Notes under the pieces: model-generated
Told to the model about the DNA's origin: nothing
The model's input: only the letters and a program-made list of their open reading frames with translations
Database searches by the model: none
NCBI GenBank assembly: GCA_938016265.1
Contig: CALLWB010000101.1
Location: 1 to 64,000, forward strand
Source of the DNA: an uncultured Saprospiraceae bacterium
GTDB lineage: Bacteria > Bacteroidota > Bacteroidia > Chitinophagales > Saprospiraceae
Direction: 5' to 3'
Length of the DNA: 64,000 bases
Made by a program: the position numbers and the translations under genes
In this document: positions 37,301 through 45,943 of the stretch, one piece after another
How the letters are laid out: every line of letters starts with the position of its first letter
How positions within the stretch are numbered: position 1 is the stretch's first letter

Positions 37301-40237
37301 TATGATAGATCCTGTAGCAGGTATAGTAACTTCAAACCAAAGATCACCTCCTGCATAACTTCCGCATGATGGTGTACCTTCTGCTGAGTCTGTTGCTCCG
37401 ACATTGGTTCCTAGTGAATAAGTACTACAAGAGTCAACTTGAACGGTTAATAGTTCAGCTGCACCACAAAGATCATTTGCTGGTGGAGGTGTACAATCTT
37501 CAGTTACTGATGCTACTAAATCACAATTTAAATCATCAGTAATCAAATCAAAATCCACTACTGTTCCATTTGGATAAACACCATATGGATACATCCCAAC
37601 TGCAGTAATACCTGTAAGTGGGGCAGTACCCTGATTATCTTGTAAAGTATAACTAGCACTAGATCCTAAAGCAGTTAAATCAAAAATCACTTGAAAACTA
37701 GTATCTGTTAAGCAATCTGCATTGATAGATCCAGTTGCTGGAGTGCATGAAAAATCATAAGCACAAAGTTCGAAATCACCGACCTCGTTGTTACCATAAT
37801 CCCAAACTCGTAAAAAATGAGCACCAGGAGTTAAACCAGATAGCGCAAACGGCCACCCTGTAGCAAATTCTGTACATCCTATTTCTGTTAATGCCCCACA
37901 AGCGCCTGAATACAGTGCCCCTGCAAGAGAAGTGTAATCTACTACACCAACATCAAATATAATTGATCCTGTAGCTGGTATTGTAACTTCGAACCAGAGA
38001 TCACCTCCTGAATAACTTCCGCAGGTTGGTGTTCCTTCTCCTGAATCTGTTGCTCCGGCATTACCTCCTAGTGAATAAGTACTGCAAGAGTCAAGCTGAA
38101 CTGTTAACATTTCAGCTGCACCGCAAAGATCATTTGCTGGTGGAGGAGTACAATCTGGAGCAGCTGTAAATAAAGCTACTGAGTCAAGTCGACAAGCTGG
38201 ATTTGCATCAAAAAATGCAGCAACATCAACCGCTGCACCATCTGCTGCAAGACCTGTCAATGTAACAGTTTGTGGGCTTGTGCCAATAGCGAATAATTCA
38301 CCATTTACGTCTAGCATACCGGTAGCTGGTGGATCAGTAAACGTAACAACAACATCTTGAGTATAAGTAACAGTAGAAGGATCGCAAGCAGTTTGTGCAC
38401 CTGTAGTTAGTTCTGTAATTAAACAAGAAGAAACCATTCTGATTTCAAAATTATCAACGAAAAAATCAAAATCTTCAGCGTCGTCTACTGTTCCTTCACT
38501 ACCCCAAAATGCAAATTGTGTATCACCTGAATAAACAGACAAGTCTACAATATAGTTATCTCCTGTATTGGATGGAGGATTTGTAGTAGCATTCCAAGTA
38601 TAAATAGTAGTCCATGTTGCTCCACCATCTGTAGAAGCTAACAATTGGACTTCATCATCAGATCCCATAGCAGAAGCAGCAGTACTTCCAAAGTCGGTCA
38701 CTCCTACATCAAAAGACAATTCCCAAATTCCTGGTGTCGATAAATCAAATGCTGGAGAAAGAATCCAATCCCCCGTTCCAGTATTCCATAGATTAATCTT
38801 AGCAGCACCGGTCGTCCCTGCATTCAACCAACCATCCGCTACCCAATCTCCAGTACCTAACCCGGTAGGTCCTGTAGTTGGATCACCAGTAGAAGCTTCT
38901 TCCCAACAGATTCCTGGGAAAGTTGTAAAGTCTTGAAGATAATAAGGTACTATTGCAGCACAAGGTGTTGAAAATGCGAATGGTCCTCCCCATGGAGATA
39001 ATGAAGCAGTTGAAGGGGTTGTAAATGCTCCATTAGGAATCACACTAGTACAAGCTGCGTTTGTTGTGCAACCGTCTATTGCATTGATACCGCTAAAGGT
39101 CCAATCGCCAACAGCGAAAGTAGCTGTAGGTGTAGATCCAGTTACTCTTGCAGCCCAACCATCAAGGTATTCCCACGCAGTTCCAGTTCCATCTGCATTT
39201 ACATCTCCAAAAACGTCGATTAACGCACCATTCTCAAACAATTCGATGGCGTCGTCTCCATTTATACTAAAACTACCGTTTGTATAATCAGCCGCCACAC
39301 CAAAGTAAGCTAAGAATTCTGCACTTGAACTTGTTATTGTGATATAGCTACCAGCGGTTGCTGCTACTGCAGGGAACGTAAAGTCCGCCCCATTAGAACC
39401 ACCGCCATTAAAGGTAGTTCCAACACCGTAGATGCTTAGATCAGCAATATTGTTGATAACATATAGCTCAACACCTTTTGGAGTTCCACCTGAAAGTGGA
39501 CCATCGAAAACTGCTGAAATAATCATCGAAGGTGCTGGTGCACCTCCACCGCAATCTTCTTGAACATAAAATTCATAATCAGTAGCCGCAGTAAGACCTG
39601 TTACAGCTTCAGGGTTTCCAGTAGCTGGCATTCCTACACCAGTTGGTGTGGTACCAGCCGTCACTAGCTCAATACTTGCAGTAGATCCTGGATTAGAGGA
39701 AGTCCAACCAAGATCTGCGCTTGTAGCAGTAACATTCGTTGCAACTCCTCCACTAGGTGCCACAGAGCATGCTGGAGTTAAGTCTACTGTAATATCAAAC
39801 GTTGTCGACTGTGGAGCAGGATAGGTTGAAATTGTAATGTAATACGTCGTCCCTCCTGTAAGTGACAGACCAGTTGCACTTCTAGTACCAGAACCTGATC
39901 CAGTATCAGATCCAACACAATTTGTTGAAACATCTGGGCAACCTTCTGTAATGTGAAGTCCAGACCAGATGGCGACACCTGCAAGATTCACATCAACGAC
40001 CTCGTTAGCCGCAGGTGTGTATTCGTAGACATAGTCATCGCCCGTTATGTAATTGTTACTACAAGGACTTACGGAATAGTCATCTCCAAAACCCGCAGTA
40101 TTCAAGCCTGCGGCTGAAAACGGGAGCGCTGAAATGACATCGGGTGTCGTACAAGTAGCACCGACCTGGGCATAGGCCAAATTGCTTGTAAGAAATAACC
40201 CGATAAATAGGGTAAATAAGTAATTAAATATTTTCAT
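34364..40237 (-). CDS. Large secreted mosaic protein (PPC-like, FN3, LTD-like, MAM-like, P-domain, CUB) with dockerin-like C-terminal module
   Basis: The protein has 1957 aa. Signal peptide (1-24, ending AYAQ), a pre-peptidase-C-like domain (~25-156), FN3 (~157-232), a lamin-tail-like domain (~233-405), a MAM/jellyroll-like domain (~430-600), a tandem pair of 219-aa PPC-like units (~697-1133), a proprotein-convertase P-domain (~1135-1290, DHTFLGDLDITLTSPSG), another PPC-like domain (~1400-1500), a CUB-like domain (~1605-1735) and a C-terminal module (~1740-1957) with two dockerin-like segments ending in WNSRN and WNNRN. No peptidase site was found. The C-terminal module matches the partial protein at 1-2457. 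Upstream is an 11-bp-periodic TTAA array. It is probably a surface or extracellular protein-binding scaffold. Confidence 0.88.
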   Translation of the reverse strand: MKIFNYLFTLFIGLFLTSNLAYAQVGATCTTPDVISALPFSAAGLNTAGFGDDYSVSPCSNNYITGDDYVYEYTPAANEVVDVNLAGVAIWSGLHITEGCPDVSTNCVGSDTGSGSGTRSATGLSLTGGTTYYITISTYPAPQSTTFDITVDLTPACSVAPSGGVATNVTATSADLGWTSSNPGSTASIELVTAGTTPTGVGMPATGNPEAVTGLTAATDYEFYVQEDCGGGAPAPSMIISAVFDGPLSGGTPKGVELYVINNIADLSIYGVGTTFNGGGSNGADFTFPAVAATAGSYITITSSSAEFLAYFGVAADYTNGSFSINGDDAIELFENGALIDVFGDVNADGTGTAWEYLDGWAARVTGSTPTATFAVGDWTFSGINAIDGCTTNAACTSVIPNGAFTTPSTASLSPWGGPFAFSTPCAAIVPYYLQDFTTFPGICWEEASTGDPTTGPTGLGTGDWVADGWLNAGTTGAAKINLWNTGTGDWILSPAFDLSTPGIWELSFDVGVTDFGSTAASAMGSDDEVQLLASTDGGATWTTIYTWNATTNPPSNTGDNYIVDLSVYSGDTQFAFWGSEGTVDDAEDFDFFVDNFEIRMVSSCLITELTTGAQTACDPSTVTYTQDVVVTFTDPPATGMLDVNGELFAIGTSPQTVTLTGLAADGAAVDVAAFFDANPACRLDSVALFTAAPDCTPPPANDLCGAAEMLTVQLDSCSTYSLGGNAGATDSGEGTPTCGSYSGGDLWFEVTIPATGSIIFDVGVVDYTSLAGALYSGACGALTEIGCTEFATGWPFALSGLTPGAHFLRVWDYGNNEVGDFELCAYDFSCTPATGSINADCLTDTSFQVIFDLTALGSSASYTLQDNQGTAPLTGITAVGMYPYGVYPNGTVVDFDLITDDLNCDLVASVTEDCTPPPANDLCGAAELLTVQVDSCSTYSLGTNVGATDSAEGTPSCGSYAGGDLWFEVTIPATGSIIFDVGTVDYTSLAGALYSGACGTLTEIGCTEFATGWPFALSGLTPGAHFLRVWDYGNDQVGDFELCAYDFSCTLPTGTITADCLTDTSFQVIFDLTALGSSATYTLQDNQGTAPLTGLAAVGMYNYGTYANGTIVDFDLLSVDNSTCDAVVTGISTDCTPPATDNCGAYTSSPGALIDDLNDPMDTITVAGTGPMVLSDINVIIAIDHTFLGDLDITLTSPSGTVVNVMFDQCLGNDNINAEFDDEAANPIVCGTPTIGTFTTPSGNLADFYGETFDGDWILSVVDDAGGDDGVLLQWCLVPTLVTPTACAITELTAGAQRACSPATNTYTQDIVITYTDQPATGLIDINGQTFPIGTSPQTVTLTGLTADGLDVDVSAFFTADALCNLDSLALFTAAMDCTPPPANDDCAGAISLTQEDALACGTPVPGNLDAATDSGIAGCLGTANDDVWYSFQALSTDPTIELVDAFDGVVELFEGPCTALVSIGCADLGIDPTINATGLTIGNTYFVRVYAWSSTTPATTDFTICVYGAVCTAPVASVATNCLDDNNFELILDITVLGSSTTYTLQDNQGTTPLTGITAVGMYNFGTYPNGTVVDLDLLSVDDPNCDAFATGLTTDCSPICGTSQADSGGAAGVYGDNELITWTLCPDNPGDVITVTFTSFEVEGRAIGTCWDALFIYDGDALTDPLIGPVAGHCWESATDGTEIPGGALNTPITSTHPSGCLTFEFESDGSGTFDGWVYDITCAPPVAAGVALDVKFILEGPFDQATGLMKDDLRAMGLLPLMEPYTALAAFTHSGPGGGETVASTVFDVTGPDAIIDWAFVELRDATTNTMVMGTRAALLQADGSLVDIDGVSPVLFAGIPDGDYFVTVRHRNHVAIMSDVAVTLGSVVNPTLDFTPGGAFGTNPQKLVGTTYVLYESDLDANGAVDAADRSAAWNSRNLTGYLQDDSNLNGVCDAAERAQAWNNRNVTTKVP
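36840..38150 (-). repeat. 657-bp tandem duplication inside the large secreted gene
   Basis: Two adjacent units of 657 bp (219 codons) share long stretches of identical DNA; for example the segment starting CACAAAGTTCGAAATCACC at 37105 recurs at 37762. Each encodes PPPANDLCGAAE...GDLWFEVTIP...TPGAHFLRVWDYGN. This is a recent domain duplication. Confidence 0.85.
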
Positions 40238-40278
40238 AGTTATTAGTTGGTTAGATAATAGATATTGTATAGTTGTCG

Positions 40279-40318
40279 TAAAGATAATAGTTAAAGTTTA
40301 GTTAACATTAACTTAAGG
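40279..40318 (-). promoter_or_regulatory. Triple 11-bp TTAA repeat (Pho-box-like) and -7 box before the large secreted gene
   Basis: On the plus strand GTTAAAG (40290), GTTAACA (40301) and CTTAAGG (40312) recur with an exact 11-bp period. A -7-like box TATCTTTA (minus strand, 40286-40279; one change from TAnnTTTG) lies 3 nt away and ~42 bp before the ATG at 40237. The arrangement resembles the site upstream of the PhoB/PhoR-like pair (inference). Confidence 0.5.
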
Positions 40319-40644
40319 TAGATTTTAACACGCAATAAATCAACATCACAGAACGGCCATACAATATTTCACCAATAAGTACATTTACAAAATTTAAGCA
40401 AACCCGTCGCGAGATAATCAACCGACAACAATACAATTAGTTGCATAACAAATAAATATATTTATCGCCAATCAATTACGTATACACACCAAAACCATTC
40501 ACATTTTAATTTATCTTTATGTGTTTTTGTGGTTATTGTTAAAAATTCCTGCTACGCATTCCTTAAATAGATTATTTTTTTCAGATTGTTGGGGGAAGAA
40601 TTTTTCATTATTTAAAAATATAATAATTAGATCATTGCTGATTA
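40319..40644. other. AT-rich divergent spacer, no gene seen
   Basis: This lies between the large secreted gene (minus) and mutS (plus). It is very AT-rich and has no supported ORF or RNA. Confidence 0.55.
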
Positions 40645-40672
40645 TTGAAATCATTTAAAAATCTTATTTTTG
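40645..40672 (+). promoter_or_regulatory. Bacteroidota-type promoter of mutS
   Basis: TTG (40645-40647), 17 nt, then TATTTTTG (40665-40672), an exact TAnnTTTG match. It lies 28 bp before the TTG start at 40701 and supports that start, because an upstream extension would leave no leader. Confidence 0.75.
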
Positions 40673-40700
40673 CCATCATCTAATCTTCAAATCAAATCTG

Positions 40701-43334
40701 TTGGCCAAAAAGAAAAAAGTAGCAGCGTCTAAAGCAAAAAGAGTAACTCCTTTGATGCAACAGTATAATACTGTAAAAGCGAAGTATCCAGATGCCATCC
40801 TTCTTTTTAGAGTCGGTGATTTTTACGAAACCTTTGGAGAGGATGCGATTACAGCCTCCAGTGTTTTAGGAATAACACTTACCGCCAGAAATAATGGCGG
40901 TGATCAAACCCCTCTTGCCGGTGTCCCCTACCATTCACTAGATACTTATTTACCACGATTGGTTCGCGCCGGATATCGGGTAGCATTATGCGAACAGCTG
41001 GAAAAACCTAGTAAGGAAAAGAAAATTGTTGCACGTGGAGTTACAGAGGTAATAACTCCCGGCATTGCTACCAACGACAAATTGCTTGATCACAAGGCAA
41101 ATAACTTTCTAGCTTCCATCCACTATGGGAAAAAGGGATATTTTGGAATTTCTTTTCTTGACATGTCTACTGGAGAATTTCTAGTATCCGAAGGAAATAA
41201 AGCCTATATCGATAAGTTGCTGCAAAGTTTTAATCCTTCGGAGGTCATATTTGGCAAATCCAGAGCAAAGGACTTTCATCAGCAGTTTGGAAACGCGCAC
41301 TACACCTATCCGTTGGACGATTGGATTTTTGCCTACGATTTTACAAGAGAGAAACTGCTAGGTCACTTTTCGGTACCTACTTTGAAAGGGTATGGTGTGG
41401 AAGGGTTGGATCTAGGGCAGGTGGCTTCTGGTGCTATTCTTTATTATTTGACGACTACGGAGAACAATAATGTAAAACATATTACCTCCATCAGCCGTTT
41501 GCAACCGGATAAGTTTGTTTGGCTAGATCGGTTTACTATTCGCAACTTAGAACTGTTGCACAGTCCGCATGAAACGGGCATTCCACTCATTCAGATTTTG
41601 GATAAAACAATTTCCCCAATGGGCGCCCGCCTACTAAAAATGTGGGTAGCCATGCCTCTAAAGGTAAAGAATGACATCATTGCGCGCCATGAAATAGTCC
41701 AGTTTTTCATCTTAAATCCAGACATTCGGGATGAAATCGTTCAGTTTGTCCAACAAATTGGAGACATCGAACGATTGATATCGAAAGTCCCCTTAGGCAA
41801 AATAAATCCAAGGGAAGTCGTCCAACTCAAACGGGCACTTTTTGCCATCGAACCCGTTAAAAAGATATTAGCGAAAAGCGGAAATGAATACTTAAAACTA
41901 ATTGGTGAAGGGATTAATCCCTGTGAAGGCATGCGGGCTAAAATTGAGAAAGAAATTAAAGACGATCCACCAATCAATCTTGCAAAAGGAGGCGTCATGG
42001 CAGATGGCACCAACAAAGAGCTCGATGATCTTCGGAATATTATTAATAATGGTAAAGATATTTTGCTGAATATCCAGCAGGAAGAAGCACAAAAAACGGG
42101 TATTACCAATTTAAAAATTGGGTTTAACAATGTATTCGGCTACTATCTTGAAGTCACCAATAAGTATAAAAACCAAGGACTTGTACCAGAAAATTGGATT
42201 AGAAAACAGACCCTCACTGGTGCAGAACGATATATAACTGAAGAACTAAAAACACTGGAAGCAAAGATATTGGGTGCGGAAGACAAGGCCGTTCAGTTGG
42301 AGGACCAGCTATTTGTGCAATTGACTAATTTTTTGAATGAATTTATTGTTCCTGTACAACATAATGCAAACTTGATTGCCCGATTGGATTGCTTGATTGC
42401 TTTTGCGAATATTGCAGTAAAAAACAATTATTGCAGACCGGAAATGACCGATGACCTAGAAATAAATATAATAGAGGGCCGCCACCCTGTAATAGAGAAG
42501 TCGTTGCCAATAGATGCACCTTACGTGCCAAATGACATATATATTAATAACGACGATCAGCAAATCATAATGATCACGGGGCCCAACATGTCTGGTAAGT
42601 CAGCCGTTTTGCGACAAACCGCGTTGATCACCTTGATGGCGCAGATGGGTAGTTTTGTACCTGCTAAATCGGCTAAAATTGGCTGGGTAGACAAAGTGTT
42701 TACTCGGGTAGGCGCTTCTGATAATATTTCTTCTGGCGAATCTACGTTCATGGTGGAGATGAATGAAACGGCAAGTATATTGAATAATGTATCTGACCGA
42801 AGTCTTATTCTGCTGGACGAAATCGGAAGGGGAACCAGCACCTATGATGGTATATCAATTGCCTGGTCCATCGCCGAATATTTGCATAATAATCCGGAGG
42901 CACATCCTAAAACCTTATTCGCTACTCACTATCACGAGTTGAATGAGTTGGCCAATAAGTTTGACCGCATCAAAAATTACAATATTGCTACAAAAGAGGT
43001 CGGTAAAAAGGTGATTTTCCTTCGCAAACTGATCGCAGGAGGCAGTAAACATAGTTTTGGGATACACGTAGCAAAAATGGCAGGCATGCCTAAACAAATT
43101 GTCAAACGGGCAACTGATATCCTAAAAACGCTTGAACAAAAGAGCATTGACAATAGCGATATCACTCCTACCCTAAAACAGATTCCTAACGAACCCTACC
43201 AACTCAGCTTCTTCGATATGGCTGACCCAAAGGCTGCAGAAGTGGTAAAATTATTGGAAAGTCTTGATGTCAATTCGCTTACGCCTATTGAGTGTATGAT
43301 GAAATTGAATGAGTTGAAGGATAAATTGCTTTAG
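40701..43334 (+). CDS. mutS: DNA mismatch recognition protein MutS
   Basis: The protein has 877 aa. The N-terminal mismatch-binding domain contains FRVGDFYETF (Phe-x-Glu at 41-43, the mismatch-stacking Phe and its Glu partner). Connector, lever and clamp domains follow. The ATPase core has Walker A GPNMSGKS (~628), STFMVEM, Walker B LLDEIGRGTS (~706) and the signature TLFATHYHEL. It binds base mismatches and recruits MutL for repair. The start is TTG, chosen because a good promoter ends 28 bp upstream and the Lys-rich start MAKKKK is plausible; the next ATG (codon 19) would still keep the FYE motif. It stands alone and ends before a bidirectional terminator. Confidence 0.97.
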   Translation: MAKKKKVAASKAKRVTPLMQQYNTVKAKYPDAILLFRVGDFYETFGEDAITASSVLGITLTARNNGGDQTPLAGVPYHSLDTYLPRLVRAGYRVALCEQLEKPSKEKKIVARGVTEVITPGIATNDKLLDHKANNFLASIHYGKKGYFGISFLDMSTGEFLVSEGNKAYIDKLLQSFNPSEVIFGKSRAKDFHQQFGNAHYTYPLDDWIFAYDFTREKLLGHFSVPTLKGYGVEGLDLGQVASGAILYYLTTTENNNVKHITSISRLQPDKFVWLDRFTIRNLELLHSPHETGIPLIQILDKTISPMGARLLKMWVAMPLKVKNDIIARHEIVQFFILNPDIRDEIVQFVQQIGDIERLISKVPLGKINPREVVQLKRALFAIEPVKKILAKSGNEYLKLIGEGINPCEGMRAKIEKEIKDDPPINLAKGGVMADGTNKELDDLRNIINNGKDILLNIQQEEAQKTGITNLKIGFNNVFGYYLEVTNKYKNQGLVPENWIRKQTLTGAERYITEELKTLEAKILGAEDKAVQLEDQLFVQLTNFLNEFIVPVQHNANLIARLDCLIAFANIAVKNNYCRPEMTDDLEINIIEGRHPVIEKSLPIDAPYVPNDIYINNDDQQIIMITGPNMSGKSAVLRQTALITLMAQMGSFVPAKSAKIGWVDKVFTRVGASDNISSGESTFMVEMNETASILNNVSDRSLILLDEIGRGTSTYDGISIAWSIAEYLHNNPEAHPKTLFATHYHELNELANKFDRIKNYNIATKEVGKKVIFLRKLIAGGSKHSFGIHVAKMAGMPKQIVKRATDILKTLEQKSIDNSDITPTLKQIPNEPYQLSFFDMADPKAAEVVKLLESLDVNSLTPIECMMKLNELKDKLL

Positions 43335-43603
43335 TTTTTTGTAAAGCGACACGTTTTGATGACGCAATTTTTTTGGAAGAGAGTAGACGGATTCCTTCAG
43401 GTTCTGCGTAGTGGTGAATTCATGCGCCTGCTACCTAAGAGCGACACCACTTATATCTATTACATAATTTTCCGGTAGAGCGTGGAAGACAAATGAATTT
43501 ACCTTCGTAGAAGATAGAACAGACACAATAGTAAAAATTGTCCTTCAACGAAGTGGTCACTCTACTTTACGTTTTGGTCCAGTAAAACGGATCTATCTAC
43601 TGC
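43335..43603. other. Spacer after mutS, no supported gene
   Basis: A 39-codon ORF (43359-43478) exists but resembles nothing that I recognise. Otherwise nothing was seen. Confidence 0.5.
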
Positions 43604-43645
43604 AAAAAAAAAGGGGAATCACAACAAAGTGATCCACCTTTTTTT
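43604..43645. terminator. Bidirectional terminator between mutS and mscL
   Basis: An A-run and the arm AGGGGAATCAC on the left pair with GTGATCCACCT and a T-run on the right (one mismatch region, ~5-nt loop). A-rich and T-rich flanks on the two sides suit termination of both convergent genes. Confidence 0.8.
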
Positions 43646-43662
43646 GGTTGTCTCTGCGTGGA

Positions 43663-44085
43663 CTATTTTTTCAATAAGTCACGAATCTCACCAAGTAATA
43701 CTTCAGATGCTGGTGGTTCTGCTGGAGCTTCTGCTTCTGCTTTCTTCACATTGTTAATACCTTTAACAACAAAGAAAAGAGCAATTGCAACCATTAAAAA
43801 TGCTAAGAAAGCATTGATAAAGTTACCCCAACCTAGTCCTACACCTTCTGCAGCTTTAAAGTCATCAAAGCTTTGACTTGCAGCTTTCCCCGTTGCAGGA
43901 GTCAACTCTGTATACAAGTTTGCAAAATCAGGCAAGTTTGCTGCCCATGAAACTAGTGGCGTTAGGATATCACCAACCAAAGAGCTGATAATTGTGCCAA
44001 AAGCCGCACCTAAAACTAGACCGACTGCCATGTCGACCATGTTACCTTTAATGGCGAATTCTTTAAATTCTGAAATCATACCCAT
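43663..44085 (-). CDS. mscL: Large-conductance mechanosensitive channel MscL
   Basis: The protein has 140 aa, a typical length. The N-terminal amphipathic helix and TM1 read SEFKEFAIKGNMVDMAVGLVLGAAFGTIISSLV, here with the conserved Gly-rich pore constriction. A periplasmic loop (~50-85) follows, then TM2 (FINAFLAFLMVAIALFFVV) and a cytoplasmic helical bundle tail (EVLLGEIRDLL). The channel opens under membrane tension to release solutes on hypo-osmotic shock. Its own promoter is clear: on the minus strand TTTG, 19 nt, TAATTTTG. Confidence 0.97.
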   Translation of the reverse strand: MGMISEFKEFAIKGNMVDMAVGLVLGAAFGTIISSLVGDILTPLVSWAANLPDFANLYTELTPATGKAASQSFDDFKAAEGVGLGWGNFINAFLAFLMVAIALFFVVKGINNVKKAEAEAPAEPPASEVLLGEIRDLLKK

Positions 44086-44121
44086 AGCGTAATATAAATT
44101 TAGTTAATTAATAAGTTGGGG

Positions 44122-44152
44122 CAAAATTAGCAATTAATTGACACTTTACAAA
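44122..44152 (-). promoter_or_regulatory. Bacteroidota-type promoter of mscL
   Basis: Minus strand: TTTG (44152-44149), 19 nt, TAATTTTG (44129-44122), an exact match to the Bacteroidota consensus, 36 bp before the ATG at 44085. Confidence 0.85.
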
Positions 44153-44165
44153 CCAATTTGTTTGG

Positions 44166-44984
44166 TTATTGAAGAATTCGCAGGGGTAAATCCCTTTGTA
44201 ACCAATTGTTAGAGGGGTATTTTGCAGTCACATCAATCAAATGCATAATGTAAGCATGACGCGAATACTTTGATCTATTTTTTTCACTAAAGTGAACCAC
44301 CCTACCATGTATTAAAACGAGTGTACCCAATGTTACGTTTAGCGCTCTTTTTGTTGAAAGGTTCCAGTCTGTTTTTTGAGCAACCAACTGCTCAAATTCA
44401 GTACCTGAATGGTCTGGTGTCCGTACATACCGTTCTTGCAATTTCTCCTTATGAGACCCCGGAATCGCCCAAAGGCAGCCGTTTTCAGTTGTTGCATCTT
44501 CCAAAGCAATCCAAGCACCAAGGCAAGTTTGCGGTTCTGTATACAAAAATGTAGAGTCGGTATGTGGTACCACTTTACCCCCTACTCCAGGAGCTTTAAA
44601 AATGTATTGACTTTGGATGATTGCTGGAGAAACATGTCCAAGTTGCCTGGCAATAACTCCCAATTTTTTCTGGTACGAAAAGCGCTCAAAATCGGGGTCC
44701 AAATCGTGTAAAGCATGTCCTATTTTATTAATTACTGCTTGATTATTTCCGTCAGGTTCTTCTTCAAAAAAACACCGAATTTTATCTCCACTTTCCAAAA
44801 AATAACTGATATCTGTCTTTTTATTGCCTGTTGTACTAAAAATAGCCGCTTCATTCTTCTTGCTGTTTTCGATTATTCGATTGATCTTGGTTCTCAATAT
44901 TTCTACTTCCGAAGCTGAAGCGTAATTTTCAATGATTAGGTATCCATTTCGTTGGAAGTCGGCAATTTGTTCGGTTGACAACAT
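44166..44984 (-). CDS. Phytanoyl-CoA dioxygenase (PhyH)-family Fe(II)/2-oxoglutarate oxygenase
   Basis: The protein has 272 aa. The N-terminal FQRNGYLIIENY pattern is typical of PhyH proteins. The iron site is His141/Asp143 in PHTDSTFL with the distal His231 in HGRVVHFSEKNRS; Arg242 nearby may bind 2-oxoglutarate. Other signatures are LGAWIALEDATTENGCLWAIPGSH. It should hydroxylate a small organic substrate in the cytoplasm; PhyH proteins act on very different molecules, so no substrate is assigned. The start is 2 nt from the stop of the aldose epimerase gene, so it is the third gene of a tight operon (TerB-like, epimerase, PhyH). Confidence 0.9.
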   Translation of the reverse strand: MLSTEQIADFQRNGYLIIENYASASEVEILRTKINRIIENSKKNEAAIFSTTGNKKTDISYFLESGDKIRCFFEEEPDGNNQAVINKIGHALHDLDPDFERFSYQKKLGVIARQLGHVSPAIIQSQYIFKAPGVGGKVVPHTDSTFLYTEPQTCLGAWIALEDATTENGCLWAIPGSHKEKLQERYVRTPDHSGTEFEQLVAQKTDWNLSTKRALNVTLGTLVLIHGRVVHFSEKNRSKYSRHAYIMHLIDVTAKYPSNNWLQRDLPLRILQ

Positions 44985-44986
44985 AA

Positions 44987-45940
44987 TTATTCTAAGTTTA
45001 TTGAAAAATAAGCATCAAACAATTCTTGCGGTTGTAAAACAAACAATCCGTCGTGATTATTAAATGCATTTGTAACACAACTCATTGGTTCAATCGCTAT
45101 AGATTTTCGGTTGGGAGGGATAAAAACCTGCAAAAATTGGTATTTGTTGGTGGTGTTTTCTTGTTCAATCATGAGTGTTGCGGCCTCCTCCGTATCTACT
45201 AATACCACTTTGGTTGCAGCACTTGATTCTAGCACACTAAATCCGGTATCAAATTGGGCATCTTTTATTTGTTCTGAAACTGAGAAAGAGGAGTACTCTA
45301 ATTTTTCTCCCGTAGGAATCATATTTTCATCGACCACCACTTGTTGGCAATTAGGAAGTTGCAAGTATAAATCATCTACTTTTTCGGTGGTCAGCTTGAA
45401 ATATGGGTGCCATCCGTCACCATAAGGCATCGCTGACGTTCCTAGGTTTTTCACGAGCGTTCTACAGGTAAGTTTGTTTTCTGAAAGGGTAAAAACAAGT
45501 GTTGTCTCAAAGCAAAATGGGAATCCCTCTAGTTCTTTGTTGTAGGTATAAACAAACTCTGCTTCTGCAAAATGAGTGGTGGTTTTTAATTCTACCATTG
45601 TAAATGGTTTATCCATCAAAAACCCATGAATAGCATGTCCTTGCCCTGGAAAATTAATGGGCAATTGATACGTCTCGTGCTCAAATGTAAACTTCCCTTT
45701 ATCCAGTCGATTGGGGAAGGGACTTAATTTTGCACTTTTTGCCCACTCCAATTGTTCCAGTTCATCGGAGGTTTGGTAGCCATCGATGACCTCCACTAGC
45801 TTTCCATTTTTTGTTCGGAGAAGCAGACTAAGGAGGGTCGATCCGAATTCAGGAACCAGTGTTGCGGTCGCTCCCGTTTGTTCGTTTCGCAATCGAATTT
45901 GGGTAAATTTGCCAAATGGCTCTTCATACACCTTATACAT
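44987..45940 (-). CDS. Aldose 1-epimerase (GalM)-family protein
   Basis: The protein has 317 aa. Landmarks of the galactose-mutarotase fold are FPNRLDKGKF, the His-containing GHAIHGFLMDKPF, a second catalytic-type His in DGWHPYFKL and the Glu of EPMSCVTNAFN near the C-terminus. These match the acid/base pair used to interconvert alpha- and beta-anomers of aldoses. The sugar is not determined. The start lies 3 nt after the stop of the TerB-like gene and the stop is 2 nt before PhyH, so all three genes are almost certainly one transcript. Confidence 0.9.
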   Translation of the reverse strand: MYKVYEEPFGKFTQIRLRNEQTGATATLVPEFGSTLLSLLLRTKNGKLVEVIDGYQTSDELEQLEWAKSAKLSPFPNRLDKGKFTFEHETYQLPINFPGQGHAIHGFLMDKPFTMVELKTTTHFAEAEFVYTYNKELEGFPFCFETTLVFTLSENKLTCRTLVKNLGTSAMPYGDGWHPYFKLTTEKVDDLYLQLPNCQQVVVDENMIPTGEKLEYSSFSVSEQIKDAQFDTGFSVLESSAATKVVLVDTEEAATLMIEQENTTNKYQFLQVFIPPNRKSIAIEPMSCVTNAFNNHDGLFVLQPQELFDAYFSINLE

Positions 45941-45943
45941 AGG

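Noticed and set aside
43359-43478. 39-codon ORF between mutS and the bidirectional terminator
   Set aside because: It is short, has no recognisable similarity and lies in the 3' region of mutS; it could be a fragment, but nothing supports expression.
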